From NCBI GenBank assembly GCA_013215465.1, contig JABSOW010000023.1, forward strand, positions 1 to 64,000: 64,000 bases of DNA. The letters are read 5' to 3'. The stretch is from Colwellia sp. (GTDB lineage: Bacteria; Pseudomonadota; Gammaproteobacteria; Enterobacterales; Alteromonadaceae). Position numbers and translations under genes: made by a program. Within the stretch, counting starts at the first letter, position 1, and every line of letters starts with the position of its first letter. Positions 38,158 through 46,859 of this stretch are shown piece by piece. Below the pieces are notes generated by a model, which worked only from the letters and a program-made list of their open reading frames with translations, searched no databases and had not been told where the DNA came from.

Positions 38158-38577
38158 CTTGAATGGCAACGGGTATAACTCTACTGACCCAGATGCCAAT
38201 ACCACACTGACCTATCAGTGGAGTGTGTGCCAGCCAGCGCCAGTAGTTTCAACTCAACGACAACGGCTAATCCGACGTTTACTGCAGCCAATGTTTCGGC
38301 GGATACCATCGCCAATATTAGCTTAACCGTAAGCGATGGTGAGCTTAGCGATGGTGAGCTTAGCGATGGTGAGCTTAGCGATAGCTCCGTCACGACAGTG
38401 ACCAATGATACTTCAACTGGCACACCTTGTGTCGCAGCGTTTGTTCCAGGACATATTTATTATACCTATGAAAAATTCAGCTACCAGGGTCACAACTGGA
38501 GAACACTGATCGCAATGTGGACCTCACCAACTGCTGGACAACTGCACTGGTTTGAAGATATAGGAGCATGTAGCTAA
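38158..38577 (+). pseudogene. 3' fragment of a secreted PKD plus chitin-binding-domain protein (chitinase-like)
   Basis: A PKD/Ig-like segment reads NGYNSTDPDANTTLTYQWSV up to about 38225, then continues two bases out of phase as PASASSFNSTTTANPTFTAANVSADTIANISLTVSDGELS. The break lies at a GTGTG where GTG is expected, so a 2-base TG gain probably caused it. The fragment ends with a type 3 chitin-binding (CBM5/12) pattern (AFVPGHIYYTYEKFSYQGHNWRTLIAMWTSPTAGQLHWFEDIGACS) and a TAA. Such modules usually sit at the C-terminus of chitinases. The catalytic part is missing, replaced by the IS630 relic side. It lies beside a hexosaminide locus. Confidence 0.7.
38332..38376 (+). repeat. Three tandem 15-base units encoding SDGEL
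   Basis: AGCGATGGTGAGCTT is repeated exactly three times (38332, 38347, 38362), followed by a partial AGCGAT. The units keep the frame of the chitin-binding fragment and lie at the end of its PKD-like domain. Replication slippage is the likely cause. Confidence 0.9.
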
Positions 38578-39019
38578 GATTTACTTAAGCACAGCAATAA
38601 CAAAAAACAGCGCTTAGATATTAAATATCATCGCCGGTTTCAGATAAACAAAGTCACTTTAAGCCACATTGCTAGTAACGAGTTTGACGATTAAAAGCTA
38701 TCAGATAAGCATAAATTTAACAGTGCTAGTTTATTCTTTGTTTTTTCTCACCATGATGGAACGACGGCAGGGGGATAGTGATGAAATGATCAAGTCAACT
38801 CTAGATCAAGATATTGCCAAGTATAGTGCTTCAATGGTGATGGTAAAAGTGGTTTGCCAGTTATTGCCGAGTAATGTCAACTTAGGTCTATTACCTTCGG
38901 GTAGTAGGGTATTAAGTACTTCTATTCGAGTGAGGATAACCACAACCGAGCAAAAAAATGCTCACCAAGCCTTGTTTTTTGATGATCATCTTAAGTCATC
39001 ATTATGCAAAAACAGCTTA
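38578..39019. other. Degenerate region without an intact gene
   Basis: Short open stretches occur, for example NKKQRLDIKYHRRFQINKVTLSHIASNEFDD around 38600-38690 (plus), but each is cut by stops and none is recognised. A 150-codon open frame spanning 38669-39121 reads mostly as non-biological composition until its last 33 codons. I regard this as gene debris. Confidence 0.4.
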
Positions 39020-39121
39020 ATGATTAACCTAAAATTTAAGCTAACTACAGTAATTTTAGCCATATCGGCTGTATTGAGTAATGCCTCGGTCGCTGATGAC
39101 ATGGATGTCAAGATAACGTAA
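39020..39121 (+). pseudogene. Orphan signal-peptide fragment
   Basis: From ATG 39020 the frame reads MINLKFKLTTVILAISAVLSNASVADDMDVKIT and stops. This is a textbook Sec signal peptide with a likely cleavage after SVA, but only eight residues follow. It is probably the 5' end of a deleted secreted protein gene, perhaps the missing partner of the chitin-binding fragment just upstream, although the order is inverted (3' fragment first). Confidence 0.45.
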
Positions 39122-39185
39122 ACCAAGTAATAGATATCTTCAACTTATCAGCCAATTAAATTGATCAATTCATTCACTTAAGAAA

Positions 39186-39217
39186 CAAAAAAAGCCAGAT
39201 TTAAATCAATCTGGCTT
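39186..39217 (-). terminator. Intrinsic terminator of the second TonB receptor gene
   Basis: AGCCAGATT (39193-39201) pairs with AATCTGGCT (39208-39216). The A-run 39186-39193 becomes a U-run on the minus transcript. It lies about 145 bases after the receptor stop codon. Confidence 0.75.
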
Positions 39218-39361
39218 GGCCTAAAGTGGTAATCCATTACCACACTTAAATCGTTTAGTTTAGCTGTTGCCAGCGAAATAAACGATTACTAGTCATATGA
39301 TAGGAACGTGTCGAAACCTATTATATGAAAAGAGGGGGGGACGATTAACGTCATTGTTTTA

Positions 39362-41968
39362 TTAAAACTTAACACTGGCACCGACAAAGTATCGAGTGCC
39401 ATATTCATCGATGATATGTGGCTGGTTAGCAGCGCTATCGTTTTGTACTAGCGCTTCATTGAACATATTTACAACCTCAAAAGATAAATCAATGTTATCC
39501 GTAGCATGCCATACAACCGAAGCGTCTACTTGCTCATAAGCTTCAGCAAGAGCCCAAGGCTCAGCGCTGCTTACTATCCATTCATCTCTACCGTTATAAG
39601 CTATACGGGCACTAAATAAGTCATTTTCATAGTAACCGGATAAGTTATAAGAGTTTTGTGAAACACCATGCATTTGTACTGTGTTACCCGCTGAGTTAGT
39701 TAATTCACTATCTGTATAGGTATAGTTTGCTTGTACACCAAAGCCGTTGCCAAAGTCTTGTTGATATTGCAATTCAAAACCACTCACTACAGCTGAGCCG
39801 ACATTTCGATATCGAGTCACTTGACATGTTGCTGAACAACCTTCCAAATCTTCTGTCGCTACCGTTTTTTCGATATAATCATTAATATTTTTTTGAAAAA
39901 CAGTGCCACTTACCAAAGATGAGTCATTAAAATACCATTCTAAGCCGATATCATATTGATCAGACTTATAAGGCTTTATATCTGGGCTACCAATATTAGC
40001 AGTACCCATTGACTCGGATATAACCGTTGCCATTTTCATCATATCATAGTTAGGCCTTGAGACCGTTGAGCCTGCGGCAAAGCGAAAGATCAAATTGTCA
40101 CTAATATCACCGACTAAATTTACGCTTGGCAGGATATTCGTATAGTTTTGCTTATCTGTTAGGTAAATACCGGGGTTATTCTCACCGTCCATGCCTGTAC
40201 TCAACACTTCGGTATCGACAATGCGTAAACCGACATTACCTCGAAAGCCCTCACCGGAAAAATTACCTTTGATATAAGCTGCAGTTATGTTTTCTTCGAT
40301 TGAGAAATCAGTTTTAATATACAGCGGTCCTTTGTTTTTCTGACCATAGTCCCATAACTTATCCGTATCAGCTACAGCAAACGCGGTAATGCTACCAGAT
40401 CTAGCATGCTCACCATGTAATCCTGATACATGACCATCATTAAAGTCATCTAAAGTTAAACCTTCTGCCATCGCACTTTCAATATTAACGTTATTCCAAT
40501 CAATACGGGTGTCAAAACTTTGTTCTTGATATTTCAGTCCGGTATCAATCGTAGTAAAAATACCTTTATCAAGATTGTAAGATAAATCGGCCTGATAATA
40601 GCTTATCTTATTATCATATTTTATCTCTAAATAAGTAAACTCTTGATATAACTCCATTTCATTATGATTCATTGGATAAGTAGGATCATCCAAATAAAAC
40701 TCAACAGGACCATTTAAGTCTAAGGTGTAACCGGTATTAGCCTTGTCTGAGTGATGGCCCCACCAAGTACTCGACTGCATAGTACGCGACTTGCTGCTTG
40801 ACTTACCTATGACTGCACTCAAGCTCCAGTCATCACTTTCATAGTCCATGCTAAAATTAACTATATCGGTCTTTATATCTGGATTACGTACCACGGTATT
40901 ATTGAATAATGGTACGTGATTTCCGTCTTGAACTGGAGTAATGTCAGCGCGAGAAACCGCACCTTGATCATTATATTCAATACTGTCAGCTTCAAGTACC
41001 GAGCCTATATGTAAAAAAGAGAAAAAAGCAGTGTTTCTGTGTGGTTGTTTAATATGAAAGTTATTGTAATCTAGAGCAAAAATCAAATTATCGGTTGGTG
41101 CATATTGTAATGTTGCTTGTGAGCTAATTCGTTCTCGCTCTTCTTCAAAAATAATAGAACTAAAACCAAATGGAATACTTTGTGGGTTGCCTTCGCTATC
41201 TGATACCCAACCTCGTTTTTCTGAAGCGCCAAATGTACGTAGTGTTTCACGGACAACATCCATATTTTCAACTGAGTGAGCAACCAAAAAACCAAAGTTT
41301 TCATTATCATTTTTCCAGCTATATAAACCAGAAAAACTGGGCTGTACGTCATCAGCTAATGCGTTATACGAGCCCTCAACCGAGCCGAAAAAAGTATTGG
41401 CATCTAAGTCAAATGGTTTACGGGTTTTAAGGTTAACCGTACCGCCCATGCCACCTTCATTATTTTGAGCCTCTACCGATTTATACACATCCAAACCAGC
41501 AACTTGCTCAGCAGAAACCATTTCGAAGTTAAAGTTACGTGGAATACCCGCTAAATCAAACCAACCAGCACTAGCAACGTTTTGGCCATTTAATAATAAA
41601 ATACTATGCTCTGGCGCAGTACCGCGAATAGTCACACCATCAACTTCACCGAAACCTCGAGAAACGGTAACACCTGGAATACGCTGCAGCGCATCACCAA
41701 TATTTTTATCGGGAAAGTCGCCAATATCTTCTGCAGAAATTGAATCTATTACTGAATCACTGAATCGTTTGTTATTTAGTGCTGCTTTTAAACTACCGCG
41801 AATACCTCTGACTTCAATAACTTCTATATCGCTATTATCTGTAAGCTTGCTCTCTTTCGTTTCTGCCGCAGAGACATTATTCATGGCACCGATTAATGCA
41901 ATTGTGCTAAATGAAATGTAGCGTATGGCGGTATTTTTTTTAATTAAATTAACGAGTTTTAATGACAT
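39362..41968 (-). CDS. TonB-dependent receptor, hexosaminide locus
   Basis: This 868-residue outer-membrane receptor has a signal peptide (IRYISFSTIALIGAMNNVSA) and a plug starting IEVIEVRGIRGSLKAALNNKRFSDSVIDSISAEDIGDFPDKNIGDALQRIPGVTVSRGFGEVDGVTIRG. This matches the Xanthomonas/Caulobacter-type TonB receptor class often linked to carbohydrate uptake. The barrel ends in GASVKF. It is last in a minus-strand series after the ABC transporter and GH3 genes, suggesting uptake of chito-oligosaccharides or related N-acetylhexosaminides. It has its own promoter region with repeated TTTGACTAA sites. The substrate is inferred. Confidence 0.9.
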   Translation of the reverse strand: MSLKLVNLIKKNTAIRYISFSTIALIGAMNNVSAAETKESKLTDNSDIEVIEVRGIRGSLKAALNNKRFSDSVIDSISAEDIGDFPDKNIGDALQRIPGVTVSRGFGEVDGVTIRGTAPEHSILLLNGQNVASAGWFDLAGIPRNFNFEMVSAEQVAGLDVYKSVEAQNNEGGMGGTVNLKTRKPFDLDANTFFGSVEGSYNALADDVQPSFSGLYSWKNDNENFGFLVAHSVENMDVVRETLRTFGASEKRGWVSDSEGNPQSIPFGFSSIIFEEERERISSQATLQYAPTDNLIFALDYNNFHIKQPHRNTAFFSFLHIGSVLEADSIEYNDQGAVSRADITPVQDGNHVPLFNNTVVRNPDIKTDIVNFSMDYESDDWSLSAVIGKSSSKSRTMQSSTWWGHHSDKANTGYTLDLNGPVEFYLDDPTYPMNHNEMELYQEFTYLEIKYDNKISYYQADLSYNLDKGIFTTIDTGLKYQEQSFDTRIDWNNVNIESAMAEGLTLDDFNDGHVSGLHGEHARSGSITAFAVADTDKLWDYGQKNKGPLYIKTDFSIEENITAAYIKGNFSGEGFRGNVGLRIVDTEVLSTGMDGENNPGIYLTDKQNYTNILPSVNLVGDISDNLIFRFAAGSTVSRPNYDMMKMATVISESMGTANIGSPDIKPYKSDQYDIGLEWYFNDSSLVSGTVFQKNINDYIEKTVATEDLEGCSATCQVTRYRNVGSAVVSGFELQYQQDFGNGFGVQANYTYTDSELTNSAGNTVQMHGVSQNSYNLSGYYENDLFSARIAYNGRDEWIVSSAEPWALAEAYEQVDASVVWHATDNIDLSFEVVNMFNEALVQNDSAANQPHIIDEYGTRYFVGASVKF

Positions 41969-42024
41969 TTTCTTCCCTCACCTTTGTTGTAGTTCTTGTT
42001 GCTATATTTTTTCTTTATAATTTT

Positions 42025-42079
42025 ATTATATAAAACATTTTGACTAATACAATAATCAATCATTTTGACTAAATGTCAA
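42025..42079 (-). promoter_or_regulatory. Predicted promoter with two operator-like sites for the TonB receptor
   Basis: On the minus strand TATAAT (42030-42025) and TTGTAT (42052-42047) are spaced by 16 bases. CATTTTGACTAA occurs twice on the plus strand, at 42036-42047 and 42061-42072, exactly 25 bases apart. The first copy lies in the promoter spacer. The second contains TTGAC...GTCAA (42065-42079). The same TTTGACTWA half-site makes up the palindrome at 46715-46765 next to the ROK regulator gene, so repression by that regulator is plausible. Confidence 0.5.
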
Positions 42080-42102
42080 CCAATAATTAGTAGTTATATT
42101 TT

Positions 42103-43734
42103 CTATTTAGTTGTTTTAATTCCAACCAATTGTTTCGCAAGTGCTTTAGCGCTAACTGATCGGCTTGAGTAAGTACAAATATAGGTGCTTATTTCAGTTT
42201 CTTGATTGAGTTTTTTTAACTCGTAATCAGACCTAAGTGCCAATACCAACAGTTTTTCACCAAATAATTGCTGCGTTTTTTTAATGCGAAAACATTGTTC
42301 TAGTTGTGGAAAAGTCTCCCCTGGTAAAGGGTAATCTTCGCTCAATAAAACCATGGGACGTTGTACATCTATGACCTTATTACCTGCCAATACTTGTGAA
42401 AACTCTTCATACGGCAAATAAGTAACCTTTGCTTTTGACTGTTGCAATTGTAGATAAAAAACTTGGCTTGCAGGAACCGCATCATTGGGGCCGATGCCAC
42501 GGCTATTAACTAAATTTTCGTAACTCGCAGGATTAACAGCACAAGTAAAATAAAACTCAGTCTGTCCTAACGGCCATAAACCTTCATCATTTTTAAGCAC
42601 TTTAATCGCCTGTCGAGCTACTTCTTCAGCCGTTTTTTTACCATCATTATTTACTGTTTTATTCGTTAACTGTTTACCCTTAACTTGCTGATATTTAAAG
42701 TACAAAACATGTTTTAAGATATCATCAAGTTGCGCCAAACTAAGTTCACCGCTATGTACTGCGGCTACAACACCGTTAATGGTTTCTTGTTGTATTTGCT
42801 TGTAGGGTGTTGTCTCATTTTCATAATGTTCTTCACTTAACATAATCAAATGAGCACCCGCTTTAAGCGCTAAAATGGCAGCATCACTGGGCGAGTAGTT
42901 TTTTCGCATCGCCCACATATTCATGCTGTCGGTAATAATGAGTCCTTTAAAACCAAGTTTCTCTTTTAATAACTCAGTCAATATTTTTTTAGAGAGTGTT
43001 GCTGGATATTGAGCATCAATCGCTGGGTAGTTAATATGCGCAGTCATAATGATGCCAACATCATTATCGATAGCGGCAATAAAAGGTGGTAAATCTTCAC
43101 TAAGCAGTTGAGTTATGTTTTTAGCCACCTCAGGTAGAGATCGATGACTGTCTGTTGCCGTATCACCATGACCAGGAAAGTGTTTGGCACAAGCAATATT
43201 CCCGGTGCGGTTAATGCCTCTTACCGCGGCAGCTACATGTTGAGCCACATGTTCAGGTTGCTCACCAAATGCCCGCTGACCTATGATGGGGTTATTTGGA
43301 TTACTGTTAACGTCAGCGCAAGGTGAAAGTAAAGTGTTGTAACCAATCGCTTGCATTTGCTCGGCAAAAACTTGATACATATTTTCAGTTAGCTTTACAT
43401 CATCAGCCATGCCTAAAGCCAAATTCCCCGGACCTAAGTCTGTTTCTTTGGTCAATATGCCCCATGCACCTTCTTGGTCTACCGCTAATAATAACGGCAC
43501 ATCACAAGCACGTAATGCGGCTTGTTTTTGTAATTGTGCTGATAATATGGCCGCTTCTTTTAAGGTGTCTGCATTGTCATCTGTTAGGTAGAAGCCACCT
43601 ACATGCATATTTTTTACTAAATCGAGCGCATATTCACTATCCTGTCCGGCGAAAGCTAAGACAAATAGTTGCCCTACTTTTTCTTCTATGGTTAGCGTCG
43701 GGATAAGTTGTTCAATTTTTTTCAAGTAACTCAT
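42103..43734 (-). CDS. GH3 beta-N-acetylhexosaminidase (NagZ-like)
   Basis: This 543-residue GH3 enzyme has no signal peptide and should act in the cytoplasm. The NagZ-type signature KHFPGHGDTATDSHRSLP carries the His-Asp general acid/base dyad and ITDSMNM carries the Asp nucleophile. A C-terminal domain of about 200 residues extends beyond the minimal E. coli NagZ (341), as in two-domain NagZ proteins of some bacteria. I chose the ATG at 43734 because AAGGA lies just upstream; an in-frame ATG at 43752 has no such site. It lies between an ABC transporter and a TonB receptor, suggesting hydrolysis of imported GlcNAc-containing disaccharides rather than peptidoglycan recycling. Confidence 0.9.
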   Translation of the reverse strand: MSYLKKIEQLIPTLTIEEKVGQLFVLAFAGQDSEYALDLVKNMHVGGFYLTDDNADTLKEAAILSAQLQKQAALRACDVPLLLAVDQEGAWGILTKETDLGPGNLALGMADDVKLTENMYQVFAEQMQAIGYNTLLSPCADVNSNPNNPIIGQRAFGEQPEHVAQHVAAAVRGINRTGNIACAKHFPGHGDTATDSHRSLPEVAKNITQLLSEDLPPFIAAIDNDVGIIMTAHINYPAIDAQYPATLSKKILTELLKEKLGFKGLIITDSMNMWAMRKNYSPSDAAILALKAGAHLIMLSEEHYENETTPYKQIQQETINGVVAAVHSGELSLAQLDDILKHVLYFKYQQVKGKQLTNKTVNNDGKKTAEEVARQAIKVLKNDEGLWPLGQTEFYFTCAVNPASYENLVNSRGIGPNDAVPASQVFYLQLQQSKAKVTYLPYEEFSQVLAGNKVIDVQRPMVLLSEDYPLPGETFPQLEQCFRIKKTQQLFGEKLLVLALRSDYELKKLNQETEISTYICTYSSRSVSAKALAKQLVGIKTTK

Positions 43735-43830
43735 TTTACATTCCTTAGGCATAGCGAAGCCCTGTCGCGAGTATCATGTGATTAAACATGCTCGCGATGT
43801 AATATTTTTTAGATAAAAAGTACGAAGAGA

Positions 43831-44607
43831 CTAAGCCGCTATTTTTTTAGCACCCGTGATAAGGCCAACTAAGTCTTCTTTGGTCACTTCAGCTACCGCA
43901 ACGTCAGCAACAGAGCTACCCTGATATAAAACCACGGCCCGATCACATGTTTCGACTACATGTTGCATGTTATGGCTGATCAATAATACTGCCACGCCTT
44001 GTGAGCTAATGACCTTAATTAAGTCATTCACTTGTGCACTTTGCTCAACGCCTAATGCAGCTGTTGGCTCATCCATGATGACAATATCAGCGCCCCAGTT
44101 TACCGCTCGAGCGATTGCTATTGCTTGGCGTTGACCGCCCGACAAGTTATGAATTTGCTCGTTATAAGAAGGGATCCGCGTATTTAAACGATTTAAAGCC
44201 TTCCTTGCTCTCTTCGTCATGGCTTTTGTATCAAGCCAACCTAACCAACGAAGGATCGGATTTTTATGCTTTATTTCTCTATTTAGAAACAAATTTTGGA
44301 CAATATTAAACTCTGGGATCATAGCTAAGTCTTGGAACACTGTCTCGATACCCGCAGCACGGGCATCTTCCGGTGAACGGATGACTACCGCTTTTCCATT
44401 GACTTTAATTTCACCACTGTCAGGCGCATAAACACCTGAAATACACTTCACTAACGTTGATTTACCTGCGCCATTATCACCTAACAAACCAACAACTTCG
44501 CCTTTATTTATGGTAAAAGTAACGTCTTGCAGTGCATGTACACCACCAAAGCTTTTCTTAATAGAGCTAAGCTCTAATGCCACTTGATCTAATGATGATC
44601 TAACCAT
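43831..44607 (-). CDS. Sugar ABC transporter ATP-binding protein (CUT2, single domain)
   Basis: This 258-residue ATPase has Walker [16 protein letters not shown]-loop VFQDL, signature LSGGQRQ, Walker [10 protein letters not shown] and the switch His in LLISHNM. It is closest in style to the N-terminal half of RbsA-type proteins but has only one ATPase domain, as in fructose FrcA-type systems, so it would work as a homodimer. Its start overlaps the permease stop by eight bases. It powers import through the adjacent permease. Confidence 0.92.
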   Translation of the reverse strand: MVRSSLDQVALELSSIKKSFGGVHALQDVTFTINKGEVVGLLGDNGAGKSTLVKCISGVYAPDSGEIKVNGKAVVIRSPEDARAAGIETVFQDLAMIPEFNIVQNLFLNREIKHKNPILRWLGWLDTKAMTKRARKALNRLNTRIPSYNEQIHNLSGGQRQAIAIARAVNWGADIVIMDEPTAALGVEQSAQVNDLIKVISSQGVAVLLISHNMQHVVETCDRAVVLYQGSSVADVAVAEVTKEDLVGLITGAKKIAA

Positions 44608-45568
44608 TTCGTATCTCCTTCACACCAATGGCGACAGCAATCACCAAAATTACACCGCGAGCAATCATTTGCTCATTCGTTGAAAAACCTGACAAAATTA
44701 AACCATTGTTAATAATACCCATTAACCACGTGCCTAAAATTGCTCCTACAATACATGCTCTGCCACCAAATAAACTGGTACCGCCAATAGCAACTGCCGC
44801 TATAACTGTTAATAAATCAGCTTCACCTAAGGTATATCGAGCGCCATGTAACCGACCAGCATATAGTAAACCTGCTAATGCAGCAGCCGTTGATGAGGCA
44901 ATTAACGCATATAAACGTATTCTAGTCACTTTTATGCCCATCGCTCTTGCTGCGACAGGATTGCCACCCACCGCTAATAAATGTCGACCCGCGGCAAGCT
45001 TCTTCAAAATGATATAAGCGCAACCGCCAATCACTAAGGTCCAAAGCAGTAATATCGGCATGCCTAATACTTTTCCAGAGCCAAACAAAAAGGTAAAATC
45101 TTGATTAATAATAGGGACTGATTCTAAGTTGGTTAATTGTCGAGCGATACCTGTGATTATGCCCATAGTGCCTAACGTAATAAGCAAGGATGATACTTGC
45201 AGCCTTTCAATAAGTAAGCCGTTGATTAAACCTACCGTTACACCTACTAAAAGCGCGCCTAAAACAGCTAATGGAATCCCGGTATGTTGCAATAAGAGCG
45301 CGCCAACTAAAGCACTTAATGCGACAACAGAGCCAATGGATAAATCGATATGGCCGACCGCTAAAGCGAAGGTTAACCCCACAGCCATAATAGTTAGCGG
45401 CGCTGTTTGTTTAACAATATTCATAAAGTTTGAAAAAGTTAAAAAAGCAGTGTCGTGTAAAACGATAGCAAAAAAGAATAAAACAAAGAAGAAAATATAA
45501 TAAATAAAAGCTTCTCGGTGCAAAGCAATTTGCTTCAGTTGGTTTAGCGATAACATTTGAGCATTCAT
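44600..45568 (-). CDS. Sugar ABC transporter permease (CUT2 family)
   Basis: This 322-residue inner-membrane protein has about ten hydrophobic segments and RbsC-family motifs: [50 protein letters not shown] and [38 protein letters not shown]. It follows the binding-protein gene by 10 bases and overlaps the ATPase gene, so all three form one operon. The probable cargo is a hexosamine or its disaccharide; CUT2 systems usually carry monosaccharides. Confidence 0.93.
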   Translation of the reverse strand: MNAQMLSLNQLKQIALHREAFIYYIFFFVLFFFAIVLHDTAFLTFSNFMNIVKQTAPLTIMAVGLTFALAVGHIDLSIGSVVALSALVGALLLQHTGIPLAVLGALLVGVTVGLINGLLIERLQVSSLLITLGTMGIITGIARQLTNLESVPIINQDFTFLFGSGKVLGMPILLLWTLVIGGCAYIILKKLAAGRHLLAVGGNPVAARAMGIKVTRIRLYALIASSTAAALAGLLYAGRLHGARYTLGEADLLTVIAAVAIGGTSLFGGRACIVGAILGTWLMGIINNGLILSGFSTNEQMIARGVILVIAVAIGVKEIRNG

Positions 45569-45578
45569 AAGGGGTCCT

Positions 45579-46676
45579 TTACTGTTGTAATGCTTGCGTT
45601 AATAACTTAGGTAAAGGCTTTTTAAATGCTTGCTGCCATGCCGAAGTAATGTTTGTTTTAGTTACCTTATCAAAAGGTACAATGGTCACTGGTGCAGCAC
45701 GTTGTCCAAGTATTGCTGCAGCACCTAATTTAGCCATTGTTGCGCCGATATCATAAGGTCTATCAGCTATCGTGCCATATAAATTTCTATTGGTTGCCAT
45801 GTCTAATAAGTTATTGACGCCTAAATCATGGGTGATCACCTTAATATCAGGTCTATCTAATGAGCGTAAGGCCTCAATAACACCTTCAGCCGCACTATCC
45901 CATGAGACATAAATTGCTTCGATTTCAGGATTTTGCAAAACCATTGCCGCCGCAATATTGCTGGTTTCACTTTCTTTAACAAAGCCTTTCTCGATAATAA
46001 TCTCTATATTGGGAGCAGACTTTAACGCTTGCCTAAAGGCATGATCTCGATTGTTGGTAATGAAGTACTTAGCATCATGATAAATAATACCTAATTTACC
46101 GGATTGCTTTAATGCCTCCATGGTTAACTGAGCCGCCGCTTTTCCCATACCAAACATATCATCGGTAACGATACCGACATAATCTTGATGATGGATAAAG
46201 CCTTCGATAGGATTACTTAATAAAACCAATTTAGCGCCGTTACTAATAGCATTGCGATAACTGTTTTTAGTGCTGGTACTATCGACAGAGAGTGACAAAA
46301 TAATATCAGGATTTAGTACGCTAATATTTTCTAAATCGGCTACTTGTTTAGCGGGGTCAAATTGGGCGTCGGTAACAGCAACTACCTTGATACCAAATCG
46401 AGAAAAAGTTTCTTTTGCTCCTTGACTAACCGCGTTAACCCAAGCACTTGAACCATGCCATACCAATGCAGCGGTAAGCTTTTTACTTTTCAAACTATCT
46501 ACTTGTTGTTGAGATAATTTAATGTTTTCTGATTTATCTGCATTTGTTATGCTGTTAAAGTCAACGGCTAACAAAGGAGCAGCGAAAGAGGTGACCAATA
46601 GAGTAAAAGCAAAGGTAATACTTTTACTGATAAAGTTGTAATTATTACAACTTTGAAGGTTACGTGATAGTGTCAT
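45579..46676 (-). CDS. Sugar ABC transporter substrate-binding protein
   Basis: This 365-residue periplasmic binding protein has a signal peptide (SITFAFTLLVTSFAAPLLA). The type I periplasmic fold of the RbsB/LacI class follows: AALVWHGSSAWVNAVSQGAKETFSRFGIKVVAVTDAQFDPAKQVADLENISVLNPDIILSLSVDS, YVGIVTDDMFGMGKAAAQLTMEALKQSGKLGII and AIYVSWDSAAEGVIEALRSLDRPDIKVITHDLG. It is first in the minus-strand operon and divergent from the ROK regulator gene across a long palindrome. It captures the sugar and delivers it to the permease. Confidence 0.93.
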   Translation of the reverse strand: MTLSRNLQSCNNYNFISKSITFAFTLLVTSFAAPLLAVDFNSITNADKSENIKLSQQQVDSLKSKKLTAALVWHGSSAWVNAVSQGAKETFSRFGIKVVAVTDAQFDPAKQVADLENISVLNPDIILSLSVDSTSTKNSYRNAISNGAKLVLLSNPIEGFIHHQDYVGIVTDDMFGMGKAAAQLTMEALKQSGKLGIIYHDAKYFITNNRDHAFRQALKSAPNIEIIIEKGFVKESETSNIAAAMVLQNPEIEAIYVSWDSAAEGVIEALRSLDRPDIKVITHDLGVNNLLDMATNRNLYGTIADRPYDIGATMAKLGAAAILGQRAAPVTIVPFDKVTKTNITSAWQQAFKKPLPKLLTQALQQ

Positions 46677-46714
46677 AAATGAGCCTAGATTGATTCTTTA
46701 ATGAGCTCTATAGT

Positions 46715-46765
46715 AAAGATATAAAATATTAAGTCAAACATTTTGACTTAATATTTTATATCTTT
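46715..46765. promoter_or_regulatory. 24-base perfect palindrome between the ABC operon and the ROK gene
   Basis: Arms 46715-46738 and 46742-46765 are exact complements around a CAT centre; the core reads TTAAGTCAAA CAT TTTGACTTAA. It sits 39 bases upstream of the binding-protein start and 95 bases upstream of the regulator start. A T8 run follows on the plus strand, so it could also act as a terminator hairpin for a plus-strand transcript, but no gene ends there. The TTTGACTWA half-site recurs before the TonB receptor. Confidence 0.65.
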
Positions 46766-46859
46766 TTTTTCCGTTAAATAAACTAAAAACTTTTAACAAA
46801 CGGTACTTTATAATTTAAAGTGCGTACAATAGTCATGATTATCATTAATTCCATAATAG

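Noticed and set aside
38332..38376. Three identical 15-base units, considered as a CRISPR-like or regulatory array
   Set aside because: The units are directly tandem without spacers and keep the coding frame (SDGEL), so they are a slippage repeat in a gene fragment.
38669..39121. 150-codon open frame as a full gene
   Set aside because: Only the last 33 codons look like protein (a signal peptide); the rest has no family resemblance and lies in a debris region. Only the final part is kept as a fragment.
43323..43706. 127-codon open frame antisense to the GH3 gene
   Set aside because: The GH3 reading frame on the opposite strand is intact with catalytic motifs, so this frame is a shadow.
45129..45500. 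123-codon open frame antisense to the ABC permease
   Set aside because: It is a shadow of the hydrophobic permease on the other strand; the composition (Pro/Thr/Lys-rich) is typical of such shadows.
46715..46765. Long palindrome followed by T8 as an intrinsic terminator
   Set aside because: No plus-strand gene ends before it and it lies between two divergent start codons, so an operator is the better reading.
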